A stretch of DNA of 7,234 nucleotides from SZUA-521 sp041738285 (lineage in GTDB: Bacteria; Pseudomonadota; Gammaproteobacteria; Pseudomonadales; Azotimanducaceae). This document shows positions 1 through 5,927 of this stretch, in pieces (position 1 is the stretch's first letter; every line of letters begins with the position of its first letter). Under the pieces are notes generated by a model. The model did no database searches. It was not told the origin of the DNA and saw nothing but the letters and a program-made list of their open reading frames with translations. Where the stretch lies: positions 1 to 7,234 of the forward strand of contig JBGSQB010000194.1 in assembly GCA_041738285.1 (NCBI GenBank). The letters are read 5' to 3'. The position numbers were made by a program, and so were the translations under genes.

Positions 1-347
1 GCGGGGGCCGCCTCGACGCCGTCGGCGATCGCCATGGATTCCGGTCCGATCAGCCGCCAGAAGTCGAAGCCGGCGGCGCGCGCATTTTGCGACACCGCCA
101 GTAGACGGGCAGGCACCAGGGGTTCCGTAACGACCCGAAACCAGGTACCCCGGGCATCGGTCGTCGTCGCGACCTCTGTGTTGACAGACAGACGCCGCGC
201 CACCTCCACTGACCAGCGTTCGGCGTTGCCGAGCTCGGCAAAGCTGCCAAATACCAGACGGTTGTCGGCGTCCGCGCTCACATCCGCACCGAGCACGATG
301 AGCGTGAGGAAGGTCAGACGACGAGGCAATCGCAAGGGCCGCCTCAC
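1..347 (-). CDS. Secreted SPOR-like domain protein, partial (C-terminus beyond window)
   Basis: This is a 115-codon open frame read on the minus strand that leaves the window at base 1, so only the N-terminal part is visible. The GTG start (345-347) overlaps the TGA stop of the preceding LolA-like gene as GTGA, which implies translational coupling. The N-terminus has a basic stretch (RRPLRLPRR), a hydrophobic core (LTFLTLIVLGADV) and a plausible signal peptidase site near VSADA. The mature part begins LVFGSFAELGNAERW, followed by GTWFRVVTEPL about 30 residues later and a helix-like LLAVSQNARAAGF. The GSF...NAER...WFRV spacing is typical of SPOR (peptidoglycan-binding) domains, but the match is by eye and the repeat may be divergent. 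I infer an exported envelope protein acting with the LolA-like protein. The role of the missing C-terminal part is unknown. The start has only a weak upstream GGGT as ribosome-binding site. Confidence 0.7.
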   Translation of the reverse strand, partial: MRRPLRLPRRLTFLTLIVLGADVSADADNRLVFGSFAELGNAERWSVEVARRLSVNTEVATTTDARGTWFRVVTEPLVPARLLAVSQNARAAGFDFWRLIGPESMAIADGVEAAP

Positions 348-1192
348 TGCACCCGTTTCAGACTGTTGGTCGAGAAGTCCCGCTCATCGATGAGGCCGAC
401 ACCAAAGGCGTAGTCGCCCCACACGAGTTCCGTCGACTTGCGCGTCTGCAGGTTTTCCATGTGCATCCGGGCCGGTTTCCAGAACCGGCCCGCATATTGC
501 CGGTAGCCTTCGAGGTGCAGCGTCTTCAGGTGGCTGTCTTTGCGATCGTAGTAGTGCACCTGCTTGATCCGCAGTTCGGCCTTGTCGAGCCAGACGATCT
601 GCCTCGTATAGCCGGAATAGACGTCGATCGGAAAGCGCTCGACGACGTAACAGGCTTCGCCATCGAGGGTTTCTTCGCGCAGAAACCGATAGCGGTACTT
701 TTCCACTTCCTGGGAGGCGAGATCTTCGAAGGCGAACTCGCTGCCGAGGAACGGACCGGACTTGTTGCGGGAGGCAATTCGTTTGACTCGTTTCATGGCG
801 GGGAGGTACAGCCACTGATCGTCCGGCTCGATCTTGTGGCCGAACGAAAGGAGCGCGGTGCCTTTGATCACTTTGGGTGTCTCGAACACGATCAGCAGCT
901 TGTCGCCATCCTCCGGCACTTCCAGCTGCGACAGGTGCAGTTCGCGGCTGCTCTCCTCGCCCAGGGCATTGCGCAGAATCATGGTCAGCGCCACCTGATA
1001 GTCACCGTAGCCATCGTTTCTGGCATCGCGCTCGCTGAATATCTGCTCGCCCCGCTCCTGCGGGGTCAGCGCGACCGCCCCAGAGGCGCCGCAAAGCGCT
1101 GCGATGAAGACGAAGAGCCTGGGGATCACGACGCGGGACAAACCCAGTGTCATTGGAGCATGGGATATTAAGCGTTTCCTTCTAATTCGCAT
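344..1192 (-). CDS. Outer membrane lipoprotein-sorting (LolA-like) protein
   Basis: A 282-residue exported protein of the LolA-like family annotated 'outer membrane lipoprotein-sorting protein'. Members usually sit beside MMPL/RND-type transporters and adopt the LolA/LolB beta-barrel fold that holds a hydrophobic ligand in the periplasm. The family signature is clear at residues 125-158: DQWLYLPAMKRVKRI, then NKSGPFLGSEFAFEDL. The N-terminus is basic, with a hydrophobic segment at about residues 21-38 and a likely signal peptidase I site AVA|L at 39-42. Cys34 is not in a valid lipobox, so it is probably not a lipoprotein. The ATG at 1190-1192 is preferred because GAGGAAAGG lies 9 nt upstream. 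The in-frame ATG at 1151-1153 (Met14) lacks such a site, although it would give a more compact signal peptide. The gene is first in its visible operon, divergent from lexA, and overlaps the next gene by GTGA. No transporter is visible in the window, so the partner is inferred. The ligand is unknown. Confidence 0.88.
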   Translation of the reverse strand: MRIRRKRLISHAPMTLGLSRVVIPRLFVFIAALCGASGAVALTPQERGEQIFSERDARNDGYGDYQVALTMILRNALGEESSRELHLSQLEVPEDGDKLLIVFETPKVIKGTALLSFGHKIEPDDQWLYLPAMKRVKRIASRNKSGPFLGSEFAFEDLASQEVEKYRYRFLREETLDGEACYVVERFPIDVYSGYTRQIVWLDKAELRIKQVHYYDRKDSHLKTLHLEGYRQYAGRFWKPARMHMENLQTRKSTELVWGDYAFGVGLIDERDFSTNSLKRVQ

Positions 1193-1201
1193 AGTTATCG
1201 A

Positions 1202-1210
1202 CCTTTCCTC
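1202..1210 (-). promoter_or_regulatory. Ribosome-binding site of the LolA-like gene
   Basis: On the minus strand the sequence GAGGAAAGG lies 9 nt before the ATG at 1192. It is the main reason for choosing this start over the internal ATG at 1153. Confidence 0.65.
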
Positions 1211-1236
1211 ACGAAGTCCTGAACATCACCTGCCGC

Positions 1237-1266
1237 TTTCATCCCGGCCCGATGCCTGTATATAAT
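1237..1266 (+). promoter_or_regulatory. Predicted sigma-70 promoter of lexA
   Basis: A perfect -10 hexamer TATAAT lies at 1261-1266, with a weak -35 candidate TTTCAT at 1237-1242 and an 18-bp spacer. Transcription would start near 1273 and give a leader of about 28 nt before the lexA ATG at 1301. Both LexA boxes overlap the -10 or the start region, so bound LexA would block the polymerase, as expected for lexA autoregulation. The -35 assignment is uncertain. Confidence 0.6.
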
Positions 1267-1271
1267 CCCAG
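1256..1271. promoter_or_regulatory. LexA (SOS) box 1, imperfect, over the lexA -10
   Basis: The sequence CTGT-ATATAATC-CCAG matches the gammaproteobacterial SOS consensus CTGT-N8-ACAG at seven of eight half-site positions and has the AT-rich TATA core. The lexA -10 hexamer TATAAT lies inside it. E. coli lexA has, from memory, a second box with the same CCAG deviation. Confidence 0.7.
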
Positions 1272-1275
1272 GCCA

Positions 1276-1291
1276 CTGTATATCCACACAG
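1276..1291. promoter_or_regulatory. LexA (SOS) box 2, perfect consensus
   Basis: CTGT-ATATCCAC-ACAG is a full match to CTGT-N8-ACAG. It starts 20 bp after box 1, so the two sites lie on nearly the same face of the helix. It covers the predicted transcription start region and ends 9 bp before the lexA ATG. Its last bases overlap the probable ribosome-binding site AGGA (1290-1293). LexA encoded next door has the recognition residues that read this motif. Confidence 0.9.
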
Positions 1292-1300
1292 GATCACGCG

Positions 1301-1900
1301 ATGCAGGCTCTGACCCCCCGCCAGAACCAGGTGCTCGAACTGATTCGCAAGCACATTCAGGACACGGGCTATCCACCGACCCGGGCCGATATCGCTCAGG
1401 TGCTGGGATTCAAGTCGCCGAACGCCGCCGAGGAACACCTCAAGGCACTGGCGAAAAAGGGCGCGATTGAAATGGTGCCGGGCACATCCCGCGGCATCCG
1501 CCTGCCGGAACCGAGCGGTCTGCCGATCGTCGGCCGCGTTGCCGCCGGCAGCCCGATCCTCGCCCAGGAACACATCGAAGACGTGTGCAGCGTGCCGCCG
1601 GACTTCTTCCGACCGCTGGCCCACTATCTGCTGCGGGTGCAGGGCGACAGCATGCGTGACGCCGGCATTCTCGATGGCGATCTGCTGGCGGTTCACAAGA
1701 CCAGCGAGGCCCGGGATGGCCAGATCATTGTCGCCCGCATCGAAGATGAGGTCACGGTCAAGCGCCTGGAGCGCGGGCGTTCGAAGTCGCGCTTGCGACT
1801 GCTGCCGGAGAACGATGAATTCGAGCCGATCGAAGTCGACCTGACCCACCAGTCCTTCGCCATCGAAGGGCTGAGCGTCGGCGTGTTGCGTCGCTACTGA
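1301..1900 (+). CDS. lexA: LexA, SOS-response repressor and self-cleaving protease
   Basis: A 199-residue LexA, close to the 202 residues of E. coli. It represses DNA-damage genes and, on contact with RecA-ssDNA filaments, cleaves itself, releasing the SOS regulon. The N-terminal winged helix-turn-helix (about 1-68) contains PPTRADIAQVLGFKSPNAAEEH. Ser39, Asn41, Ala42, Glu44 and Glu45 match the operator-contacting residues of the E. coli protein. The cleavage bond is Ala82-Gly83 in GRVAAGSP. The S24-type protease domain has the nucleophile Ser117 in QGDSM and the general base Lys154 in VTVKRL, so it should be self-cleavable. The ATG has AGGA 7 nt upstream, and this start matches the usual MxALTxRQ N-terminus. 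It is preceded by two LexA boxes (autorepression) and is monocistronic here: the next gene, topA, runs towards it, and there is no sulA immediately downstream. Confidence 0.98.
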   Translation: MQALTPRQNQVLELIRKHIQDTGYPPTRADIAQVLGFKSPNAAEEHLKALAKKGAIEMVPGTSRGIRLPEPSGLPIVGRVAAGSPILAQEHIEDVCSVPPDFFRPLAHYLLRVQGDSMRDAGILDGDLLAVHKTSEARDGQIIVARIEDEVTVKRLERGRSKSRLRLLPENDEFEPIEVDLTHQSFAIEGLSVGVLRRY

Positions 1901-1909
1901 CACCGCCCG

Positions 1910-4684
1910 TTAATCGTCCTCGGGCGCGCCTTGCTCGGAATTGGCCTTGGCCTTCGGCCGTGCCTGCTTGGTCGCCCGTTTCTTGACCGCTCGCTTGGCC
2001 CCGGCGGCGCCTCGGCTCGCGGGCTTTTTCGGCACTTCTTCCCGATCTGCCACCCACTTTCCGTCTATGTACAGCGCGCGCCACCCGGTCGCTTTGCCGT
2101 CCACTTCGCTCGCCACCAACTGTGTGCGGGTCTTGCGCGAGAACTTGAGCATGGCCGGGTTGCCGTCGGGGTCGGTCTCGGGGGCTTCGAGCAGATAGTG
2201 GAATTTCGGATCGAGCTCGGCCCGGTGGGGTTTGAGTTCCGCAACCGTCGGCGGCCGTGTCTCCCGATGCTTCGGAAACTGGCTCGCCGCGAGGAATAGA
2301 CCGGACGCGCCGTCGCGCAGCACGTAATAGTCGTCCACCTTCTGACACCGCAGCTCCGGCATGGGAATCGGATCGGCCTTGGGCGGCGCTGGCTCGCCGT
2401 TGCGCAGCAGTTTGCGCGTGTTCTTGCAGTTGGTGCTGGTGCAACCAAAGTACTTACCGAAACGACCTGACTTGAGCTGCATCTGTGCGCCGCACTTGTC
2501 GCATTCGAGCGAAGGGCCTTCGTACCCCTTGAGGCGAAACTCGCCCGCCTCCACCGCGACCCCCGGACAGTCCGGGCTGTTGCCACAGACATGCAGCTTG
2601 CGCGTCGCATCGATCAGATAACTCGACATCGGAGTACCGCACACCTCGCACCTGCGCTTGCTGCGCAGCAGCCGCGACTCCCCTTCGGCGTCCTCGTCGA
2701 CGTCCACGATCTCATCGCCGGGAATCAGGTTCTGCGTCTGCGTGCAGCGCTCCTTCGGTGGCAACGCATAGCCGGAACATCCGAGAAACACACCCGTGCT
2801 GCCGGTCCGGATCTGCATATGTCGACCACACGACGGGCAGGCGATGTCCGTATCGGTCGGCACGTTCGCCCGCATGCCGCCATTGTCTGAGGTTGCCTTC
2901 GTGAGTTTGCCGCTGAAGTCACCGTAAAAGTCATTGAGCACGGCGCGCCAGTCGAGCGCGCCATCGGCGATCCGATCGAGCTCCAGCTCCATCTCGGCCG
3001 TGAATCCGTAGTCGAGCAGGTTGGAAAAACTCTCCACCAGCCGATCCGTCACCAGCTCGCCAATCCGCTCGGCGTAGAAGCGCCGGTTGCGCAGCGTCAC
3101 GTAACCGCGCTCCTGAATGGTCGAGATGATGGCCGCGTAGGTCGATGGTCGTCCGATGCCCCGCTTTTCCAGTTCACGTACGAGGCTCGCCTCGCCAAAC
3201 CGCGGCGGCGGCTTAGTGAAGTGCTGAATCGGTATCACCGACTGGAGTTCCAGCACCTCCCCCGCAGTGAAGTCCGGCAACTCGACTTCATCTTCTTTAC
3301 GCCCGGCGGGGGGCAACACTTTGGTGTAGCCGTCAAAGCGAAGAATACGGCCGCGAATACGCAGTTCGATGTCACCGGCATCCGCCGTGACGACCGTGCT
3401 CGTGTATTGTGCGGGCGGCATCTGGCAGGCGACGAACTGGCGCCAGATGAGGTCGTACAGACGCACGGCATCCGGCTCCATGGCGTCGAGTGCCGCTGGT
3501 CGAGTAGACACGTTGGACGGCCGGATCGCTTCGTGTGCTTCCTGAGCATCCGCTTTGTTCGCATAGACAGCCGGTGCGTCGGGCACGTAGTCCGCGCCGT
3601 AGGTCTTGCCGATGAACTCGCGCGCACTGGCGACGGCTTCGGTCGACAGACTGGTTGAATCGGTGCGCATGTAGGTGATGTAGCCGGCCTCGTACAGCCG
3701 CTGCGCCATCGTCATCGTCTTCTTGACGCTGAAGCCCAGGCGCGTGCTGGCCGCTTGCTGCAGCGTCGAGGTAATGAATGGGGCGTTGGGGCGCGTGCTT
3801 GTCGGCTTGTCTTCACGACTGCGCACGACCACTTTGGATGCCGACAGGCGAGCGACCGCGTCCCGCGCATCGGTGCCGTTGCCCGGGCGGAACGCGACGC
3901 CCTTGTCCCGGATGACCTGAAAGCGGAACACGTCTTCTTCGTTGACGCGCCTCAGCGCGTCCTTCGCGCCGCCGCGAGTCAGGTCGGCAAATGCTTCCCA
4001 GTACTCCTCGGGGATGAACGCACGGATCTCCCGCTCACGCTCGACTATCAGTCGCACCGCAACGGATTGAACGCGACCCGCGGATAATCCTCTGGCGACC
4101 TTGCTCCACAGCAGCGGCGACAGCTCAAAGCCGACGACACGATCGAGGAAGCGCCGCGCCTGCTGGGCATTGACGCGATTGGTATCGATGGTGGTGGGAT
4201 TCTCGAACGCCGCCTGGATCGCCCGCCGCGTGATCTCGTTGAACACGACACGGCGATAACGTGCCGGATCACCTCCAATGGCCTCGCGCAGGTGCCAGGC
4301 GATCGCCTCCCCTTCGCGGTCGAGGTCGGTTGCAAGATAGATTTCATCGGCACGCGCTGCGAGTTTGCGCAACTCATCGACCACTTTTTCCTTCCCGGGC
4401 AGCACTTCGTAGGTGGCCTGCCAATCGTGATCCGGGTCCACGCCCATGCGCTTGACGAGTTGCACGCGGGAGCGCTTGGTCTTGTAAGCCTCCTTCTGCT
4501 TACCCTTGAGCTTGCGAGTCTTCGCAGCTTCTTCGGCACGCGCTTTGGGATCCGCGGCTTTGCCGCCACTGGGCAGATCGCGGATATGGCCGACGCTCGA
4601 CCGGACGATGTAGTCCTTGCCGAGGTACTTGTTGATGGTGCGAGCCTTAGCCGGCGACTCGACGATGACCAAGGCGCGCGCCAT
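1910..4684 (-). CDS. topA: DNA topoisomerase I (type IA, omega protein)
   Basis: A 924-residue type IA topoisomerase that relaxes negative supercoils by a 5'-phosphotyrosine intermediate, Mg2+-dependent and ATP-independent. The Toprim domain starts at once (ALVIVESPAKA, Glu9) and carries the acidic triad Asp120/Asp122/Glu124 in ATDLDREGEAIAW. The catalytic tyrosine is Tyr338 in GYITYMRTDS. Other hallmarks are RVNAQQARRFLDR (170-182), GLSAGRVQSVAV (199-210), EAHEAIRPS (382-390) and EKRGIGRPSTYA (506-517). Three four-cysteine zinc fingers follow: C616/C619/C636/C647, C679/C682/C700/C706 and C728/C731/C748/C753. After them comes a cysteine-poor zinc-ribbon-like region (about 775-880) and a Lys/Ala-rich basic tail (885-915). 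It is about 60 residues longer than E. coli TopA, mainly because of that tail and a basic insert at about residues 40-75. GGGAG lies 4 nt before the ATG. It has its own promoter (see 4754-4783). All key residues are present, so it should be active. Confidence 0.98.
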   Translation of the reverse strand: MARALVIVESPAKARTINKYLGKDYIVRSSVGHIRDLPSGGKAADPKARAEEAAKTRKLKGKQKEAYKTKRSRVQLVKRMGVDPDHDWQATYEVLPGKEKVVDELRKLAARADEIYLATDLDREGEAIAWHLREAIGGDPARYRRVVFNEITRRAIQAAFENPTTIDTNRVNAQQARRFLDRVVGFELSPLLWSKVARGLSAGRVQSVAVRLIVEREREIRAFIPEEYWEAFADLTRGGAKDALRRVNEEDVFRFQVIRDKGVAFRPGNGTDARDAVARLSASKVVVRSREDKPTSTRPNAPFITSTLQQAASTRLGFSVKKTMTMAQRLYEAGYITYMRTDSTSLSTEAVASAREFIGKTYGADYVPDAPAVYANKADAQEAHEAIRPSNVSTRPAALDAMEPDAVRLYDLIWRQFVACQMPPAQYTSTVVTADAGDIELRIRGRILRFDGYTKVLPPAGRKEDEVELPDFTAGEVLELQSVIPIQHFTKPPPRFGEASLVRELEKRGIGRPSTYAAIISTIQERGYVTLRNRRFYAERIGELVTDRLVESFSNLLDYGFTAEMELELDRIADGALDWRAVLNDFYGDFSGKLTKATSDNGGMRANVPTDTDIACPSCGRHMQIRTGSTGVFLGCSGYALPPKERCTQTQNLIPGDEIVDVDEDAEGESRLLRSKRRCEVCGTPMSSYLIDATRKLHVCGNSPDCPGVAVEAGEFRLKGYEGPSLECDKCGAQMQLKSGRFGKYFGCTSTNCKNTRKLLRNGEPAPPKADPIPMPELRCQKVDDYYVLRDGASGLFLAASQFPKHRETRPPTVAELKPHRAELDPKFHYLLEAPETDPDGNPAMLKFSRKTRTQLVASEVDGKATGWRALYIDGKWVADREEVPKKPASRGAAGAKRAVKKRATKQARPKAKANSEQGAPEDD

Positions 4685-4723
4685 GGATCTCCCGGTGGTC
4701 CAAATGAATTTTTGCTACGTAAA

Positions 4724-4741
4724 CGCCGGTTCCGGCCGGCG
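4724..4741 (-). other. GC-rich hairpin in the topA 5' leader
   Basis: An inverted repeat, CGCCGG / CCGGCG, has a 6-bp stem and a 6-nt loop. If the topA transcript starts near 4747, this stem-loop would form almost at the 5' end of the mRNA, about 40 nt before the start codon. On the minus strand it is followed by TTTACG rather than a T-run, so it is a poor intrinsic terminator for the upstream gene. Its function is not shown by the sequence. Confidence 0.4.
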
Positions 4742-4753
4742 CGGTCGGCGCAT

Positions 4754-4783
4754 TGTATACGCGGACCTTTTTGGCACTGTCAA
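4754..4783 (-). promoter_or_regulatory. Predicted sigma-70 promoter of topA
   Basis: On the minus strand a consensus -35 TTGACA (4778-4783) and a -10 TATACA (4754-4759, continuing to TATACAAT) are separated by 18 bp. Transcription would begin near 4747, with a leader of about 60 nt. The -35 contains the TGA stop codon of the upstream membrane-protein gene. The topA gene can therefore be transcribed independently as well as by read-through. Confidence 0.75.
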
Positions 4784-5403
4784 CTTGAGGGCGGGCTGGA
4801 CCTCGGGCGTTCGACCGATTCGAGCGCGCGTTCGGCCTCCCGTGCGGCCTCCTGCGCGACATCGTGCGTCCGTTGGAGATTGGCGAGTTCGGTCAGGCAG
4901 TCGGCCAGTTCGTCGACCGCAGCTTCCGGCGCCTGTTCGCCAATGCGCTCGCGCCAGAAACATGCAACGGAGCGCGCAGTGCCGCTACAGGAGATGACGT
5001 CCGCGGGCAGCCGGTCGACGATGGTGGCGAGGTGGGTGACGAATTGCGCCGATGCGTCTTTCATCGCGGCCGGATCCGCGATGATCTGCCATCCCGCAAT
5101 GGGCGATGCCACTTGACCATGGCGACGGATCAGGGCGTATGTCGGGGCCAGCGGCGTCGGCCGCGGCAGCGTCAACTCGTAGCTCGCCCCGGCAATCAGC
5201 GGCTCGCGCAGTTTGCCACCGGCACTGACTCGCGCTTGCGGCAGCGGGTCAGGGTCCGCAATGGAGGTCATCGCAACGATCAGGCCACGCTGACGGGCGC
5301 GAGTCCGCATCGCCGCCTGCTGCCGGTCGCGCCGTGATGGCACCAACCACAGCACCGGACCGAATGCGGCCAGGAGCACAACGACAATGACAATCCACTT
5401 CAT
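4780..5403 (-). CDS. Uncharacterised single-pass inner-membrane protein upstream of topA
   Basis: A 207-residue protein that I cannot assign to a family. Residues 3-21 (WIVIVVVLLAAFGPVLWLV) form one clear transmembrane segment. It is followed at once by a strongly basic stretch (PSRRDRQQAAMRTRARQRG). By the positive-inside rule this puts the C-terminal part in the cytoplasm, so it acts as an uncleaved anchor. The soluble part has a proline-rich, beta-like region (50-90), a tryptophan- and cysteine-containing section with SCSGTARSVACFWRERIG (Cys139, Cys148) and an Ala/Glu/Leu-rich helix at about 160-198 that may be a coiled coil. It ends in a low-complexity RPRSSPPSS tail. The coding pattern is complete from an ATG, though the ribosome-binding site is weak (TGGG just upstream). 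It is codirectional with topA, 95 bp upstream, and divergent from usp. The region lacks any rival coding frame with better features, so I judge it a real gene, but its role is unknown. Confidence 0.75.
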   Translation of the reverse strand: MKWIVIVVVLLAAFGPVLWLVPSRRDRQQAAMRTRARQRGLIVAMTSIADPDPLPQARVSAGGKLREPLIAGASYELTLPRPTPLAPTYALIRRHGQVASPIAGWQIIADPAAMKDASAQFVTHLATIVDRLPADVISCSGTARSVACFWRERIGEQAPEAAVDELADCLTELANLQRTHDVAQEAAREAERALESVERPRSSPPSS

Positions 5404-5421
5404 GGCCCATCGTAGCGCGTA

Positions 5422-5451
5422 TTGAGCATCGCAGAGATTTCGGTGTATGGT
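5422..5451 (+). promoter_or_regulatory. Candidate promoter of the usp-slt operon
   Basis: TTGAGC (5422-5427) and TATGGT (5446-5451) are separated by 18 bp in the 74-bp gap between the divergent membrane-protein gene and usp. Transcription would start near 5458, about 20 nt before the usp ATG. The match is moderate and no operator is evident. Confidence 0.4.
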
Positions 5452-5477
5452 CGGCCGAACTTCGGACCTGGGACAAC

Positions 5478-5927
5478 ATGGACGCCTATCGACGCATCCT
5501 GCTGGCCGTGGATCTGACAGAAGAATCCAACAGCGTGGCCGCGCGCGCTCGGGCCATTGCGCAATGTTTCAACGCCGAATTACATATCATCCACGTTATC
5601 GAACCCTTGAGCCTCGCCTACGGCGGCGACATTCCCATGGACTTGTCCTCGGTCCAGGAACAGATTCATGCTCAGGCGAAGTCGCACCTGGCCGAGTTCG
5701 GAGCGAGTCTCGGCGTTCCGACCGAGCATCAATATCTGATCTTCGGCCGACCGGAGTCCGAGATTCATCGAATCGCTTCCGAACACGAAGCGGATTTGAT
5801 CGTGGTGGGCAGTCACGGCCGGCATGGCCTGGCACTCCTGCTCGGATCAACCGCCAATGCAGTGCTGCACGGTGCGACCACGGACGTACTGGCGGTGCGC
5901 GTGGGCGCCGACGTACCGAAGAACTGA
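5478..5927 (+). CDS. Universal stress protein, UspA family
   Basis: A 149-residue single-domain universal stress protein, close to the 144 residues of E. coli UspA. These cytoplasmic dimers accumulate during starvation and stress. The biochemical role is not settled for most members. It shows the family's alpha/beta fold: first strand RILLAVDLTEES with Asp12, second strand ELHIIHVIEPL, and the C-terminal DLIVVGSHGRHGLALLLGSTANAVLH (106-131) ending in DVLAVRV. The glycine loop is G111-x2-G114-x8-G123-ST. It resembles the nucleotide-binding G-x2-G-x9-G-S/T motif with one residue fewer, so I cannot say whether ATP binds. GGGA a few bases before the ATG is the probable ribosome-binding site. Its TGA stop overlaps the apparent start of slt (CTGA), so the two genes are probably cotranscribed and translationally coupled. 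Confidence 0.93.
   Translation: MDAYRRILLAVDLTEESNSVAARARAIAQCFNAELHIIHVIEPLSLAYGGDIPMDLSSVQEQIHAQAKSHLAEFGASLGVPTEHQYLIFGRPESEIHRIASEHEADLIVVGSHGRHGLALLLGSTANAVLHGATTDVLAVRVGADVPKN

Noticed and set aside
1140..1153. Met14 (ATG at 1151-1153) as the start of the LolA-like protein
   Set aside because: It would give a tidier signal peptide but has no Shine-Dalgarno sequence, whereas the ATG at 1192 has GAGGAAAGG 9 nt upstream. It remains a fallback.
461..1171. A 236-codon plus-strand open frame
   Set aside because: It is antisense to the LolA-like gene, whose family motif and ribosome-binding site are clear. High GC makes long antisense frames common.
1226..1903. A 225-codon minus-strand open frame across lexA and its promoter
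   Set aside because: It is the mirror of the lexA coding frame and runs through the LexA boxes. It has no recognisable domain.
1904..1926. An inverted repeat between lexA and topA as a bidirectional terminator
   Set aside because: It has only a 6-bp stem, an 11-nt loop and no T-run on either side. It is too weak to call an intrinsic terminator.
1758..2444. A 228-codon minus-strand open frame within the topA 3' end
   Set aside because: It is an out-of-frame reading of topA, with a low-complexity Arg/Ala/Gly/Ser-rich product. The true frame carries the zinc fingers.
4292..5116. A 274-codon plus-strand open frame antisense to the topA start and the membrane-protein gene
   Set aside because: It crosses two minus-strand genes and the topA promoter, and the translation has no domain or signal I recognise.
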